NCBI RefSeq assembly: GCF_000740675.1
Contig: NZ_JPXI01000024.1
Span: forward strand, 186,001 to 250,000
Length of the DNA stretch: 64,000 bases
Origin: Massilia sp. BSC265
GTDB lineage: Bacteria; Pseudomonadota; Gammaproteobacteria; Burkholderiales; Burkholderiaceae_D
Direction of reading: 5' to 3'
Both the position numbers and the translations under genes were made by a program. This document shows, one piece after another, positions 19,684 through 28,596 of the stretch (the stretch's first letter is position 1; each line of letters opens with the position of its first letter). A model generated the notes under the pieces. The model did not search any database. It saw only the letters and a program-made list of their open reading frames with translations, and was not told where the DNA came from.

Positions 19684-22116
19684 ATGACCAACCTGTCTGT
19701 AGCAGCATTGAAGGAGCCTGATCAGGCGACAAGGACCTACGTCGCGTCGTTCGAGAACCTGCGCATGACCGATGTCGAATCGGTCGGCGGCAAGAATGCG
19801 TCGCTGGGCGAGATGATTTCGCAGCTGGCCGGCGCCGGCGTACGCGTGCCGGGCGGCTTCGCCACCACGGCCGATGCCTTCCGCGACTTCCTCGAACACA
19901 GCGACGGCGGCCCGTCCCTGGCGCAGCGCATCGCCACCCGCCTCGAAGGCCTGGACATCGACGACGTCCGGTCGTTGGCAAGTGCCGGCGCCGAGATCCG
20001 CCAGTGGATCGTCGACACCCCTTTCCAGCCGCGCCTGGAACAGGAAATCCGCGCGTTCTACGAGCGCCTGGTTGCCGATTCCGATACCGAAGTCTCCTTC
20101 GCCGTGCGTTCCTCGGCCACCGCCGAAGACCTGCCGGACGCGTCCTTCGCAGGCCAGCAGGAGACCTTCCTGAACGTGGTCGGCATCGACAACGTGCTGG
20201 AAGCCATGAAGCACGTCTTCGCCTCCCTCTACAACGACCGCGCGATCTCTTACCGCGTCCACAAGGGCTTCACCCACGCCGAGGTGGCGCTGTCGGCCGG
20301 CGTGCAGCGCATGGTGCGCTCCGATACCGGCGCGGCCGGCGTGATGTTCACCATCGATACCGAGTCCGGCTTCAAGGACGTGGTCTTCGTCACCTCCAGC
20401 TACGGCCTGGGGGAAACCGTGGTGCAGGGCGCGGTGAACCCGGACGAGTTCTACGTGCACAAGCCGATGCTGGCCCAGGGCAAGCTGCCGGTCATCCGCC
20501 GCAACATCGGCTCCAAGCTGATCAAGATGGAGTTCACGGAGGAAGCCAAGGCCGGCCGTTCGGTGCGCACCGTCGACGTGCCGATCGAGATGCGTAACCG
20601 CTATTCCTTGAGCGACGCCGAAGTGGTCGAGCTGGCCAAGTACGCCGTCATCATCGAGAACCACTACGGCCGTCCGATGGACATCGAGTGGGGCAAGGAC
20701 GGCCGCGACGGCAAGCTGTACATCCTGCAGGCGCGCCCGGAAACCGTGAAGTCGCAGCAGAAGACCACCGACGCCCAGCAGCGCTTCAGCCTGAAGGGCT
20801 CGGGCACCGTACTGACCTCCGGCCGCGCGATCGGCCAGAAGATCGGCGCCGGCCCGGTGCGCGTGATCCACGACCCGTCCGAGATGGAACGCGTGCAGCC
20901 GGGCGACGTCCTGGTGGCCGACATGACCGATCCGAACTGGGAACCGGTGATGAAACGCGCCTCCGCCATCGTCACCAACCGCGGCGGCCGAACCTGCCAC
21001 GCGGCGATCATCGCGCGTGAACTCGGCGTGCCCGCCGTGGTCGGCTGCGGCGACGCCACCGAGGCGCTGAAGGACGGTACCTTTGTCACCGTCTCGTGCG
21101 CCGAAGGCGACGAGGGCAAGATCTACGACGGCCTGCTGGAAACCGAGATCACCGAAGTCTCGCGCGGCGAGCTGCCGCCGATCCCGACCAAGATCATGCT
21201 CAACGTCGGCAACCCGCAGCTGGCCTTCGACTTCCAGTCGGTGCCGAACGCCGGCGTCGGCCTGGCGCGCCTCGAGTTCATCATCAACAACAACATCGGC
21301 GTGCACCCCAAGGCCATCCTCGAGTACCCGAACATCGACGTCGACCTGAAGAAGGCGGTCGAGTCGGTGGCCCGCGGCCACGCCTCGCCGCGCGCCTTCT
21401 ATGTCGACAAGCTGGCCGAAGGCGTGGCCACCATCGCCGCCGCCTTCTGGCCCAAGCCGGTGATCGTGCGCCTGTCCGACTTCAAGTCGAACGAGTACAA
21501 GAAGCTGATCGGCGGTTCGCGCTACGAGCCGGACGAAGAGAACCCGATGCTGGGCTTCCGCGGCGCGGCGCGCTACCTGGCCGAGGACTTTGCCGAGTCC
21601 TTCGAGATGGAATGCATGGCCATGAAGCGCGTGCGCGAAGACATGGGCCTGACCAACGTCGAGATCATGATCCCGTTCGTGCGCACCCTGGGCCAGGCCG
21701 AGAAGGTCATCGAGCTGCTGGCCAAATATGGTCTCAAACGCGGCGAAAACGGCCTGCGCGTCATCATGATGTGCGAAGTGCCGTCCAACGCCATCCTGGC
21801 CGAGCAGTTCCTGCAGTATTTCGACGGCTTCTCGATCGGTTCGAACGACCTGACCCAGCTGACCCTGGGCCTGGACCGCGACTCCGGCATGGAGCTGCTG
21901 GCCAAGGACTTCGACGAGCGCGACCCGGCCGTGAAAGCCATGCTGTCGCTGGCGATCAAGGCCTGCCGCGCGCAGGGCAAGTACATCGGCATCTGCGGCC
22001 AGGGGCCGTCGGACAATCCGGACTTCGCCCAGTGGCTGGTGGGCGAGGGGATCGAGTCGATGTCGCTGAATCCGGACTCGGTGATCGATACCTGGAACAA
22101 GCTGGCCGCCAGCTAA
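19684..22116 (+). CDS. ppsA: Phosphoenolpyruvate synthase
   Basis: PpsA converts pyruvate and ATP to PEP, AMP and phosphate for gluconeogenesis. The 810-residue protein has three parts. The N-terminal ATP-binding domain includes [20 protein letters not shown]. The phosphohistidine domain has [21 protein letters not shown], carrying the catalytic His. The C-terminal PEP/pyruvate TIM barrel includes GSNDLTQL and [10 protein letters not shown]. It ends before a good terminator. The 185-base gap to ppsR (19499-19683) must hold both promoters, but I see no clear motif there. Confidence 0.97.
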   Translation: MTNLSVAALKEPDQATRTYVASFENLRMTDVESVGGKNASLGEMISQLAGAGVRVPGGFATTADAFRDFLEHSDGGPSLAQRIATRLEGLDIDDVRSLASAGAEIRQWIVDTPFQPRLEQEIRAFYERLVADSDTEVSFAVRSSATAEDLPDASFAGQQETFLNVVGIDNVLEAMKHVFASLYNDRAISYRVHKGFTHAEVALSAGVQRMVRSDTGAAGVMFTIDTESGFKDVVFVTSSYGLGETVVQGAVNPDEFYVHKPMLAQGKLPVIRRNIGSKLIKMEFTEEAKAGRSVRTVDVPIEMRNRYSLSDAEVVELAKYAVIIENHYGRPMDIEWGKDGRDGKLYILQARPETVKSQQKTTDAQQRFSLKGSGTVLTSGRAIGQKIGAGPVRVIHDPSEMERVQPGDVLVADMTDPNWEPVMKRASAIVTNRGGRTCHAAIIARELGVPAVVGCGDATEALKDGTFVTVSCAEGDEGKIYDGLLETEITEVSRGELPPIPTKIMLNVGNPQLAFDFQSVPNAGVGLARLEFIINNNIGVHPKAILEYPNIDVDLKKAVESVARGHASPRAFYVDKLAEGVATIAAAFWPKPVIVRLSDFKSNEYKKLIGGSRYEPDEENPMLGFRGAARYLAEDFAESFEMECMAMKRVREDMGLTNVEIMIPFVRTLGQAEKVIELLAKYGLKRGENGLRVIMMCEVPSNAILAEQFLQYFDGFSIGSNDLTQLTLGLDRDSGMELLAKDFDERDPAVKAMLSLAIKACRAQGKYIGICGQGPSDNPDFAQWLVGEGIESMSLNPDSVIDTWNKLAAS

Positions 22117-22138
22117 GCGCGAAGGACTCGTCAACACC

Positions 22139-22171
22139 AAGCCTGCTTGTCGAAAGACAGCAGGCTTTTTT
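22139..22171 (+). terminator. Rho-independent terminator after ppsA
   Basis: AAGCCTGC-t-TGTC (22139-22151), loop GAAA and GACA-GCAGGCTT (22156-22167) form a 12-bp stem with one bulged base, followed by a run of T to 22171. Confidence 0.9.
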
Positions 22172-22206
22172 CCTGGCGCCGCGATCAAGGATCAGGGCAT
22201 TAGAAA

Positions 22207-22256
22207 TTGATTCACATCAAGGATTCGAGATCTTGTACCGACTTACTATCATGTTG
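22207..22256 (+). promoter_or_regulatory. FNR/Anr box and class II promoter of the MBL-phosphorylase operon
   Basis: TTGAT-TCAC-ATCAA at 22207-22220 is a perfect match to the FNR/Anr/Dnr consensus (TTGAT-N4-ATCAA). A -10-like TACTAT lies at 22244-22249, predicting a start near 22256 and placing the box centre about 42 bases upstream. That is the spacing of class II FNR-activated promoters. No -35 hexamer is needed in such promoters. The first gene starts at 22300 behind AGGTAGGAAC. Confidence 0.8.
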
Positions 22257-22299
22257 GCGAGCACTACATTTTGCGCTCGCTTAACAATAAGGTAGGAAC

Positions 22300-23658
22300 A
22301 TGCGGATACAGTTTCTTGGCGGTACTGGAACGGTCACTGGGTCGAAGTATTTGCTCACGACACAGAGCTCCAAAATCCTGGTCGATTGCGGACTCTTTCA
22401 AGGATATAAGCAGCTTCGTTTGCGCAACTGGGCAAGGCTGCCCTTCGATCCTGCCGCGCTCGATGCCGTCGTGCTGACCCATGCGCATCTCGACCATAGC
22501 GGCTATCTGCCGCTGCTCGTCAAGAATGGCTTCAAGGGAAAGGTTTTTTGCAGCGAAGCGACCTATGACTTGTGCAGGATCCTGTTGCCCGACAGCGGAC
22601 ACCTTCAGGAGGAGGACGCCGCCGCAGCCAACCGGCATGGCTATAGCCGGCACCACCCGGCCATGCCGCTGTACACCGAAGATGATGCGCACGTGGCGCT
22701 CAGGCAATTCGTCACCGTGGGTTTCGGGACGCACGTCGCCATCGCACCGGGACTGGGCGCGACCTTCAGCCGGGCCGGCCATATCCTCGGCGCGGCGATC
22801 GTCGCGCTCGACGACGGCAGCCGCAGGATCACCTTTTCCGGAGACCTTGGCCGCGCCGACGATGCCGTCATGCTGCCGCCGGCCCGGCTCGAAGCGACCG
22901 ACTACCTCGTGGTCGAGTCCACCTACGGCAATCGCGTCCACGCCGCCGCGGATCCGCTGGAGGCACTGGCGCGGACGATCCGCGATACCGCCGCGCGCGG
23001 GGGCGTCGTGGTCATTCCCGCTTTCGCCGTGGGCCGCGCCCAGGGTCTCATGTATGCCATGCACCAGATGAAGGCCTCCGGCGCAATCCCGGCCGTCCTG
23101 CCGGTGTTCCTGGACAGTCCGATGGCCAAGGATGCCACCGCCATCTACCGCAAGCACCGCGCCGACCACCGCCTGAGCGTGGAGGAATGCCACGCGATGT
23201 GCGATGCCGCCACCATCATCAACTCCGTCGAGGAATCGAAGCAGCTCGACGCCAGGAACACGTCGAAGGTGATCATCTCCGCGAGCGGCATGGCGACCGG
23301 CGGACGGGTACTGCATCATCTGAAGGCGTTTGCCGACGACCCCCGCAACACCATCCTGTTCGCCGGCTTCCAGGCCGGCGGCACCCGCGGCGCGGCGCTG
23401 ATCGACGGCGCCGGCGAGATCCGCATCCATGGCCAGACGGTGCGTGTGCGCGCCCAGGTGGCGCACGTCGACAACCTGTCGGCCCACGCCGACAGCAGGG
23501 AAATCCTCGAATGGATGTCGGCGCTGGCCATCCCTCCGCGCCGTACCTTCGTCACGCACGGCGAGCCGGCCGCCTCCGAAGCCCTGCGGGCCAGGATCAA
23601 GCATGAGCTGGGTTGGGATTGCCTGGTGCCCGAGCACCTGCAGGAGGTGGCGCTGTGA
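22300..23658 (+). CDS. MBL-fold beta-CASP exonuclease (RNA-specificity domain) family protein
   Basis: This 452-residue protein belongs to the metallo-beta-lactamase/beta-CASP family of RNases (CPSF73/RNase J relatives). Motifs in order are FLGGTGTVTGSKY, the zinc motif HAHLDHSGYLPLL, GHILGAAIVALDDG, FSGDLGR, ESTYGNR, PAFAVGRAQ, ISASGMATGGRVLHHL of the beta-CASP region, and the RMMBL-type HVDNLSAHADSREILEW with a final THGEPAA. It is first in the FNR-driven operon and overlaps the next gene by GTGA. The RNA substrate is unknown. Pairing with nucleotide phosphorolysis suggests RNA turnover and ribose salvage at low oxygen. Confidence 0.88.
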   Translation: MRIQFLGGTGTVTGSKYLLTTQSSKILVDCGLFQGYKQLRLRNWARLPFDPAALDAVVLTHAHLDHSGYLPLLVKNGFKGKVFCSEATYDLCRILLPDSGHLQEEDAAAANRHGYSRHHPAMPLYTEDDAHVALRQFVTVGFGTHVAIAPGLGATFSRAGHILGAAIVALDDGSRRITFSGDLGRADDAVMLPPARLEATDYLVVESTYGNRVHAAADPLEALARTIRDTAARGGVVVIPAFAVGRAQGLMYAMHQMKASGAIPAVLPVFLDSPMAKDATAIYRKHRADHRLSVEECHAMCDAATIINSVEESKQLDARNTSKVIISASGMATGGRVLHHLKAFADDPRNTILFAGFQAGGTRGAALIDGAGEIRIHGQTVRVRAQVAHVDNLSAHADSREILEWMSALAIPPRRTFVTHGEPAASEALRARIKHELGWDCLVPEHLQEVAL

Positions 23659-25178
23659 GGAACGACGCACCGGTCGACGGCAGCTTCTGCGCGAGCGCGC
23701 AGCGCCTCGGCATCGACAGCGGCGACGCCGCGGTCCTGTACCTCGACGCGCGCCATGCCGCGTGCACGATCGACGGGTTCTCGGCCGGGGCCCGGGTCCG
23801 GGTCTGCGCGCAAGGACGCTCGACGATCGCGCAGCTCAACCTGGTCCATGGCGGCATCCTCAAGCCGGACCATGCGGGGTTGTCCGAGCTTGCCTGGCGC
23901 AGGCTCGGCGCGCTCGATGGATGCGAACTGCGGGTGCAGCCGGCGCCGTCGCCACGCTCCTTTCCCATGGTGCGCTCCAAGATCTACGGGCAGGACCTGA
24001 GCGTCGACGCCGCCAGGGCCATCGTCGGCGACATCGCCGCCGGGCTGTACTCCGACATCGAAATCGCGGCGTTCATCACCGCCTGTGCCGGCAAGCGCCT
24101 GAAGGTGGACGAGGTCTTTGCGCTGACCGGCGCGATGGTGCAGGCCGGCACCAGGCTCGAGTGGCCTGGGACACCTGTCGTCGACAAGCACTGCGTCGGC
24201 GGCCTTCCGGGCAACCGCACCACGCTGCTGGTGGTACCGATCGTGGCGGCATGCGGCCTGACGATCCCGAAGACCTCGTCGCGCTCGATCACCTCGCCGG
24301 CCGGCACCGCCGATGCGATGGAAACGCTGGCGCCGGTGGCGCTCGATACGGCGCGGATGCGCCGGGTGGTCGAGCAGGAAGGCGGGTGCATCGCCTGGGG
24401 CGGCGCCGTCGACCTGAGCCCCGCCGACGACATCCTGATCCGTGTCTCGCGCCCGCTGGATTTCGACGGCGAGGCCACGATGGTCGCCTCGGTCCTGTCC
24501 AAGAAGCTCGCGGCCGGCGCCACCCACGTGCTGATCGACATCCCGGTCGGTCCGAGCGCGAAAGTGCGCTCGGAGGCCGCCGCAGAATCGCTGAGCAGAA
24601 TGTTCCTGGCGGTCGGCCGCGCCTACGGACTGAGTGTCCGGACCGTGATCAGCGACGGCCGCCAGCCTGTCGGACGCGGCATCGGGCCAGCCCTCGAGGC
24701 GCTCGATGCGCTGGCCGTGCTGCGCAACCACCCCGATGCGCCCCAGGACTTGCGGGAGCGCGCGCTGGCGCTGGCCGGGGAGCTCCTCGAACTCGGCGGC
24801 AAGGCCGAGGCGGGCGCGGGCCTGGCGATGGCACGCGCCACGCTCGCGAGCGGCGCGGCCTTGCGCAAATTCGAGGCCATCTGCGCGGCCCAGGGCGGCA
24901 TGCGCGTGCCGGAAGCCGGGGCCCGCCGCTACGCGGTCCTGGCCGCGCGCAGCGGGCAGGTTGCCACGGTCGACAACCGCCACCTGGCACGTGTCGCGAA
25001 GCTGGCAGGTGCGCCGCAGGACCCGGGGGCCGGCGTGCTGTTCCACGCCCCCCTCGGACGGCCCGTGAGGGTCGGCGACGTGCTCTACACGATCTGCGCG
25101 GAATCGCCCGGAGCGCTGGCCCGCGCAGTGTCCCACGCGGCGGCGCATCCGGACATCGTCGGGATCCTGGAATCATGA
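23655..25178 (+). CDS. AMP/thymidine phosphorylase of the archaeal-like class
   Basis: This 507-residue protein is a nucleoside/nucleotide phosphorylase longer than classical DeoA. The N-terminal extension (about 1-85) and the motifs DKHCVGGLPGNRTT, TSSRSITSPAGTADAMETL and KKLAAGATHVLIDIPVG are those of the AMP phosphorylase/thymidine phosphorylase subgroup known from archaea and some proteobacteria. That enzyme releases the base from NMPs to give ribose-1,5-bisphosphate, or acts on thymidine; which applies here cannot be read from sequence. The start is a GTG behind AGGAGGT, overlapping the upstream stop. A longer ATG start at 23613 lies within the MBL gene. Confidence 0.85.
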   Translation: MRNDAPVDGSFCASAQRLGIDSGDAAVLYLDARHAACTIDGFSAGARVRVCAQGRSTIAQLNLVHGGILKPDHAGLSELAWRRLGALDGCELRVQPAPSPRSFPMVRSKIYGQDLSVDAARAIVGDIAAGLYSDIEIAAFITACAGKRLKVDEVFALTGAMVQAGTRLEWPGTPVVDKHCVGGLPGNRTTLLVVPIVAACGLTIPKTSSRSITSPAGTADAMETLAPVALDTARMRRVVEQEGGCIAWGGAVDLSPADDILIRVSRPLDFDGEATMVASVLSKKLAAGATHVLIDIPVGPSAKVRSEAAAESLSRMFLAVGRAYGLSVRTVISDGRQPVGRGIGPALEALDALAVLRNHPDAPQDLRERALALAGELLELGGKAEAGAGLAMARATLASGAALRKFEAICAAQGGMRVPEAGARRYAVLAARSGQVATVDNRHLARVAKLAGAPQDPGAGVLFHAPLGRPVRVGDVLYTICAESPGALARAVSHAAAHPDIVGILES

Positions 25179-26083
25179 GGCCGCTCCTGTTTGCGCTGCC
25201 CGGCAACGAAGCGATGGGCGCTGCGCTGTGCCGTTTGCGGGGCTGGGAAGCGGGCGCCTGGGAGCTGCACGCGTTCCCGGACGGGGAAACCCGTGTCCGC
25301 TACCTGAGCGACCCGGCCGGGCGCGAGGTGATCCTGGTCTGCAGCCTCGATCGTCCGAACGCGAAGACGGTGCCGCTCTGCCTGGCAGCAGCCGTCGCCC
25401 GTGAACTCGGTGCGCGGCGTGTCGGCCTGGTCGTGCCCTACCTTGCCTACATGCGCCAGGACGCACGCTTCCACCGCGGAGAAGGGGTGACGGCGAAACA
25501 CTTTGCCGGCCTGCTGGGCCGGGCCGGAGACTGGCTGGTCACGGTCGATCCGCACCTGCACCGCATCGAGCGCCTGGACGAGATCTACGACATCCCGTCG
25601 CGCGTGGTGGCGGCAGCGCCTGCCATCGCGGCCTGGGTCATGGAGAACGTCAGGCAGCCGCTCCTGATCGGTCCCGACGAGGAGAGCGAGCAATGGGTCG
25701 CGCAGGTCGCGGCCACGGCCGCCTGCCCCTACACCGTCCTGCGCAAGGAACGGCGCGGCGACCGCGACGTCTCGGTCTCCGTCCCTGAACTGGCAGGCTG
25801 GCGCTCCCGCACACCGGTGCTGGTCGACGATATCGCGTCCACCGCCCGCACCCTGATTGCCGCGGTGCAGCGCCTGCGCGCGGCAGGAATGCCGGCGCCG
25901 GTCTGCGTCGCCGTGCACCCGGTGTTCGCGGGCGAGGCCTATGCCGAGCTGCTGGCGGCCGGCGTCGCCGCGGTGGCCTGCACCGACACCATCGCCCATC
26001 CGAGCAGCCGGATCGGACTGGCCGCCGCCATCGGGGCGGCTGCCGACGCGCTGTCGGCCGACTGTGACGGCGCCGGCGCTTGA
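25175..26083 (+). CDS. Ribose-phosphate pyrophosphokinase-like protein
   Basis: The 302-residue protein has the PRPP synthetase layout: HAFPDGETRVR, SLDRPNAKTVPL, PYLAYMRQDARFHRGEGVTAK, VDPHLHRI and the PRPP loop LVDDIASTARTL. The loop differs from the usual VDDIxDTGGT, and the protein is shorter than housekeeping Prs. It may therefore be a paralogue that makes PRPP from ribose-5-phosphate or uses ribose-1,5-bisphosphate from the upstream phosphorylase. The second idea is inference. It overlaps the phosphorylase (ATGA) and the next gene (TGATG). Confidence 0.82.
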   Translation: MRPLLFALPGNEAMGAALCRLRGWEAGAWELHAFPDGETRVRYLSDPAGREVILVCSLDRPNAKTVPLCLAAAVARELGARRVGLVVPYLAYMRQDARFHRGEGVTAKHFAGLLGRAGDWLVTVDPHLHRIERLDEIYDIPSRVVAAAPAIAAWVMENVRQPLLIGPDEESEQWVAQVAATAACPYTVLRKERRGDRDVSVSVPELAGWRSRTPVLVDDIASTARTLIAAVQRLRAAGMPAPVCVAVHPVFAGEAYAELLAAGVAAVACTDTIAHPSSRIGLAAAIGAAADALSADCDGAGA

Positions 26084-27330
26084 TGGAAGCGTCCGTGTTC
26101 AGCCCCGCGACGCTGACGGCGGTCGCGGTCGCCGCCGGCTGCGGCATGCTGATCGGCATCGACCGCGAACGGCGCAAAGGCAGCGGCCCCGCGCGCGGAT
26201 TCGCCGGCCTGCGCAGCTTCACCCTGGCCTCGGTGCTCGGCGCCTTGTCCCAGGCACTCGGCGGTGCACTGGTGCTCGCCGCCGCAGGCCTGGTGGCCGC
26301 CCTTGCGGCGATCGCCTACTGGCGCGACCGCTCCGACGACCCGGGCATCACCACCGAGCTGGCCCTGTTCCTGAGCTTCCTGATCGGTGTCGCCGCGATC
26401 GACAACCTGGCATTCTCCGCCGGCGCCTCCGTCGTGCTCGCCTCGCTGCTGTACCTGCGCGGCCCGCTGCACCGTTTCGCCCGGGCGTCCTTGAGGCCGG
26501 CCGAGCTGCGCGCTGCGCTGCTGTTTGCCGGCGCCGCGCTGGTGGTGCGGCCGCTCCTGCCCGATGCGGACCATCCCTGGCTGCTGGGCGTCAATCCGCG
26601 CACGCTCTGGACGCTGGCGCTCCTGATCATGGGGATCCAGGCGGCTGCCCACATCGGCGTGCGCCTGGCGGGTCCCCGCTTGGGTTTCGCGCTGTCCGGA
26701 TTCGGCGCCGGCTTCATCTCGAGCGTGGCGACCGTGACCGCGATGGCCGCGCGCTGCCGCAAGGAGCCGCAATTGCACCGCGCCTGTGTCGCCGGTGCGC
26801 TGCTGTCGAATGTCGCCACCTTCGTCCTGCTGTGGGTAGTGGCAGTCACCGTTGCGCCGGCCCACCTGCCTGCGCTGGCGCCGGTGCTGGGCGGCGCCCT
26901 GATCGCCGCGGTGGCCGTTGGCGGCATCAGCCTGGCCGGGGGAAGCGGCGTGGCGCCTGCCGCGCCCGCGAACGGCCGGGTGTTCGACGTCAGGCAGGCC
27001 GCGCTGTTCGCGGCGGCGCTGAGCGCGGCCACACTCGGCCTGGCCTATCTGAACGCGCACGTGGGGCAGGGCGCGCTGCTCGGCGGCACGGCGCTGGCAG
27101 GCTTCTTCGACCTGCATGCCGCCTCCGGGTCCGCCCTGGCCCTCCTCGCAGGCGGCACCGCATCGACGCACGATGCGACGCTGGCGATGCTGCTTGCGGT
27201 GACGACGAATACGCTCAGCAAGGCGGCCGGAGCGCTAGCCGGCGGCGCCCGGTTCGCCGTCCGCGTCATCGGCAGCCTGGCCCTGGTGCTGCTGGGAGCG
27301 TGGCTGCCGTTCTGGTTCTGGCCTGGGTGA
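26083..27330 (+). CDS. MgtC/SapB N-terminal plus DUF4010 membrane protein
   Basis: The 415-residue integral membrane protein has a short MgtC/SapB-like N-terminal segment with the signature MLIGIDRERRKG (about residues 19-30) and LRSFTLASVLGAL, then a DUF4010-type multi-helix region with about ten further hydrophobic segments. MgtC proteins influence ATP synthase activity and magnesium or acid adaptation in pathogens. The function of DUF4010 is unknown. The ATG overlaps the upstream stop by one base; a TTG one codon earlier is possible. Its place in the FNR operon suggests an energy-stress role. Confidence 0.8.
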   Translation: MEASVFSPATLTAVAVAAGCGMLIGIDRERRKGSGPARGFAGLRSFTLASVLGALSQALGGALVLAAAGLVAALAAIAYWRDRSDDPGITTELALFLSFLIGVAAIDNLAFSAGASVVLASLLYLRGPLHRFARASLRPAELRAALLFAGAALVVRPLLPDADHPWLLGVNPRTLWTLALLIMGIQAAAHIGVRLAGPRLGFALSGFGAGFISSVATVTAMAARCRKEPQLHRACVAGALLSNVATFVLLWVVAVTVAPAHLPALAPVLGGALIAAVAVGGISLAGGSGVAPAAPANGRVFDVRQAALFAAALSAATLGLAYLNAHVGQGALLGGTALAGFFDLHAASGSALALLAGGTASTHDATLAMLLAVTTNTLSKAAGALAGGARFAVRVIGSLALVLLGAWLPFWFWPG

Positions 27331-27467
27331 ACAGGGACGCGCCTGCGGTGGCGCGATCGTCAACATGTCTTCCAATCCCGGACTGGCGGCGGCGGATATG
27401 CCGCACAATGACCGGCACGCCCGGCAGGGCCGGGCATCTCCTTTCCATCAACTGCAGGAGCCGCACC

Positions 27468-28586
27468 ATGAAACCATCCGGCAAGCGCATTGCCATTGTT
27501 ACCGGCGGCGGCGACGCACCGGGCCTGAACGCCGTGATCCGGGCCGTCGTGCTCGCATCGGCAAGGATCGGCTGGGAATGCTACGGCATCCGCGACGGCT
27601 TCAATGGCCTGCTCGCGCCGGATGCCTGCATGGGCGAACCGGTCGCACTGCTGCGGCCCGAGGCCGTGCACGGCATTGCCCATCTCGGCGGCACGATCCT
27701 GGGCAGCACGAACCGGGGCAATCCGATGCGCTATCCGGTCCGGCAGCCTGGCGCCGGCGTTCTCGAGCAGGACCGCACCGATGAGCTGGTCGCCTTGTTC
27801 CGGCAGCGCGGATTCGAGGCATTGGTGATGGTCGGCGGCGACAGTTCGATGGAGATCGCCGCCTGCCTGCAGGGCAAGGGCTTGCCCGTGGTAGGCGTGC
27901 CAAAGACGATCGACAACGACCTGGACGGGACGGCGCAGACCTTCGGCTTCGACACGGCGGTCGGTTTCGCCACCGAGTGCATCGACCGGCTGCACACCAC
28001 CGCGGACAGCCAGCATCGCGTCATGGTGGTGGAGGTCATGGGGCGCTACGCCGGGTGGATCGCCCTGCATGCGGGCATGGCCGGCGGTGCCCATGCCATC
28101 CTGCTGCCGGAGATTCCGTTCGACATCGACCTCGTGGCCGCCGCGATCGCCAGGCGCGACGCCGCCGGACGTGGCCACACCATCGTCGTCGCCGCCGAGG
28201 GCGCGCAGCCGGCAGGGCAGGAGCGCGCGCTGCTGGCCGGCGCCGGCGCCGGCCGCGCCGAGCGCCTGGGCGGGATCGGCGCACGGGTCGAGGCGGCCCT
28301 GGCGCAACGCACCGGCAAGGACTGCCGCAGCGTGGTGCTGGGCCACCTGCTGCGCGGCGGCAGTCCTTCCGCGTTCGACCGGGTCGTCGCCGGGCGCTTC
28401 GGCGCCGCCGCGGTACGGGCGCTGGCAGCGGGACAGTCGGGAGTGATGGTCGCGCTGGATGGGCCGGACATCGGCACCGTGCCGCTGGCCGCGGTGGCGG
28501 GGCGCAGCAGGCGCGTCCCCGTCGACGGCGAGACGGTGCGCGCGGCGCGCGACCTGGGCATCTGTTTCGGGGACGGGGCAGCCTGA
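27468..28586 (+). CDS. 6-phosphofructokinase, group with mixed donor-specificity residues
   Basis: This 372-residue PFKA-family kinase makes fructose-1,6-bisphosphate. GGGDAPGLNAVIR, STNRGNP, VGGDSSMEIA (123-132), PKTIDNDLDGT (145-155) and GRYAGWIALHAG are present. At the donor-selecting positions it has S126 (Gly in ATP enzymes, Asp in PPi enzymes) and K146 (Gly in E. coli PfkA, Lys in PPi enzymes). ATP or PPi use is therefore undecided. It is 137 bases after the membrane gene with an AGGAG ribosome site. A hairpin GCCCGGC/GCCGGGC lies between them (27419-27435). Confidence 0.88.
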   Translation: MKPSGKRIAIVTGGGDAPGLNAVIRAVVLASARIGWECYGIRDGFNGLLAPDACMGEPVALLRPEAVHGIAHLGGTILGSTNRGNPMRYPVRQPGAGVLEQDRTDELVALFRQRGFEALVMVGGDSSMEIAACLQGKGLPVVGVPKTIDNDLDGTAQTFGFDTAVGFATECIDRLHTTADSQHRVMVVEVMGRYAGWIALHAGMAGGAHAILLPEIPFDIDLVAAAIARRDAAGRGHTIVVAAEGAQPAGQERALLAGAGAGRAERLGGIGARVEAALAQRTGKDCRSVVLGHLLRGGSPSAFDRVVAGRFGAAAVRALAAGQSGVMVALDGPDIGTVPLAAVAGRSRRVPVDGETVRAARDLGICFGDGAA

Positions 28587-28596
28587 GGGCCGCGGC

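Noticed and set aside
19549-22188. Minus-strand open frame of 879 codons opposite ppsA
   Set aside because: Antisense shadow; ppsA is unmistakable on the plus strand.
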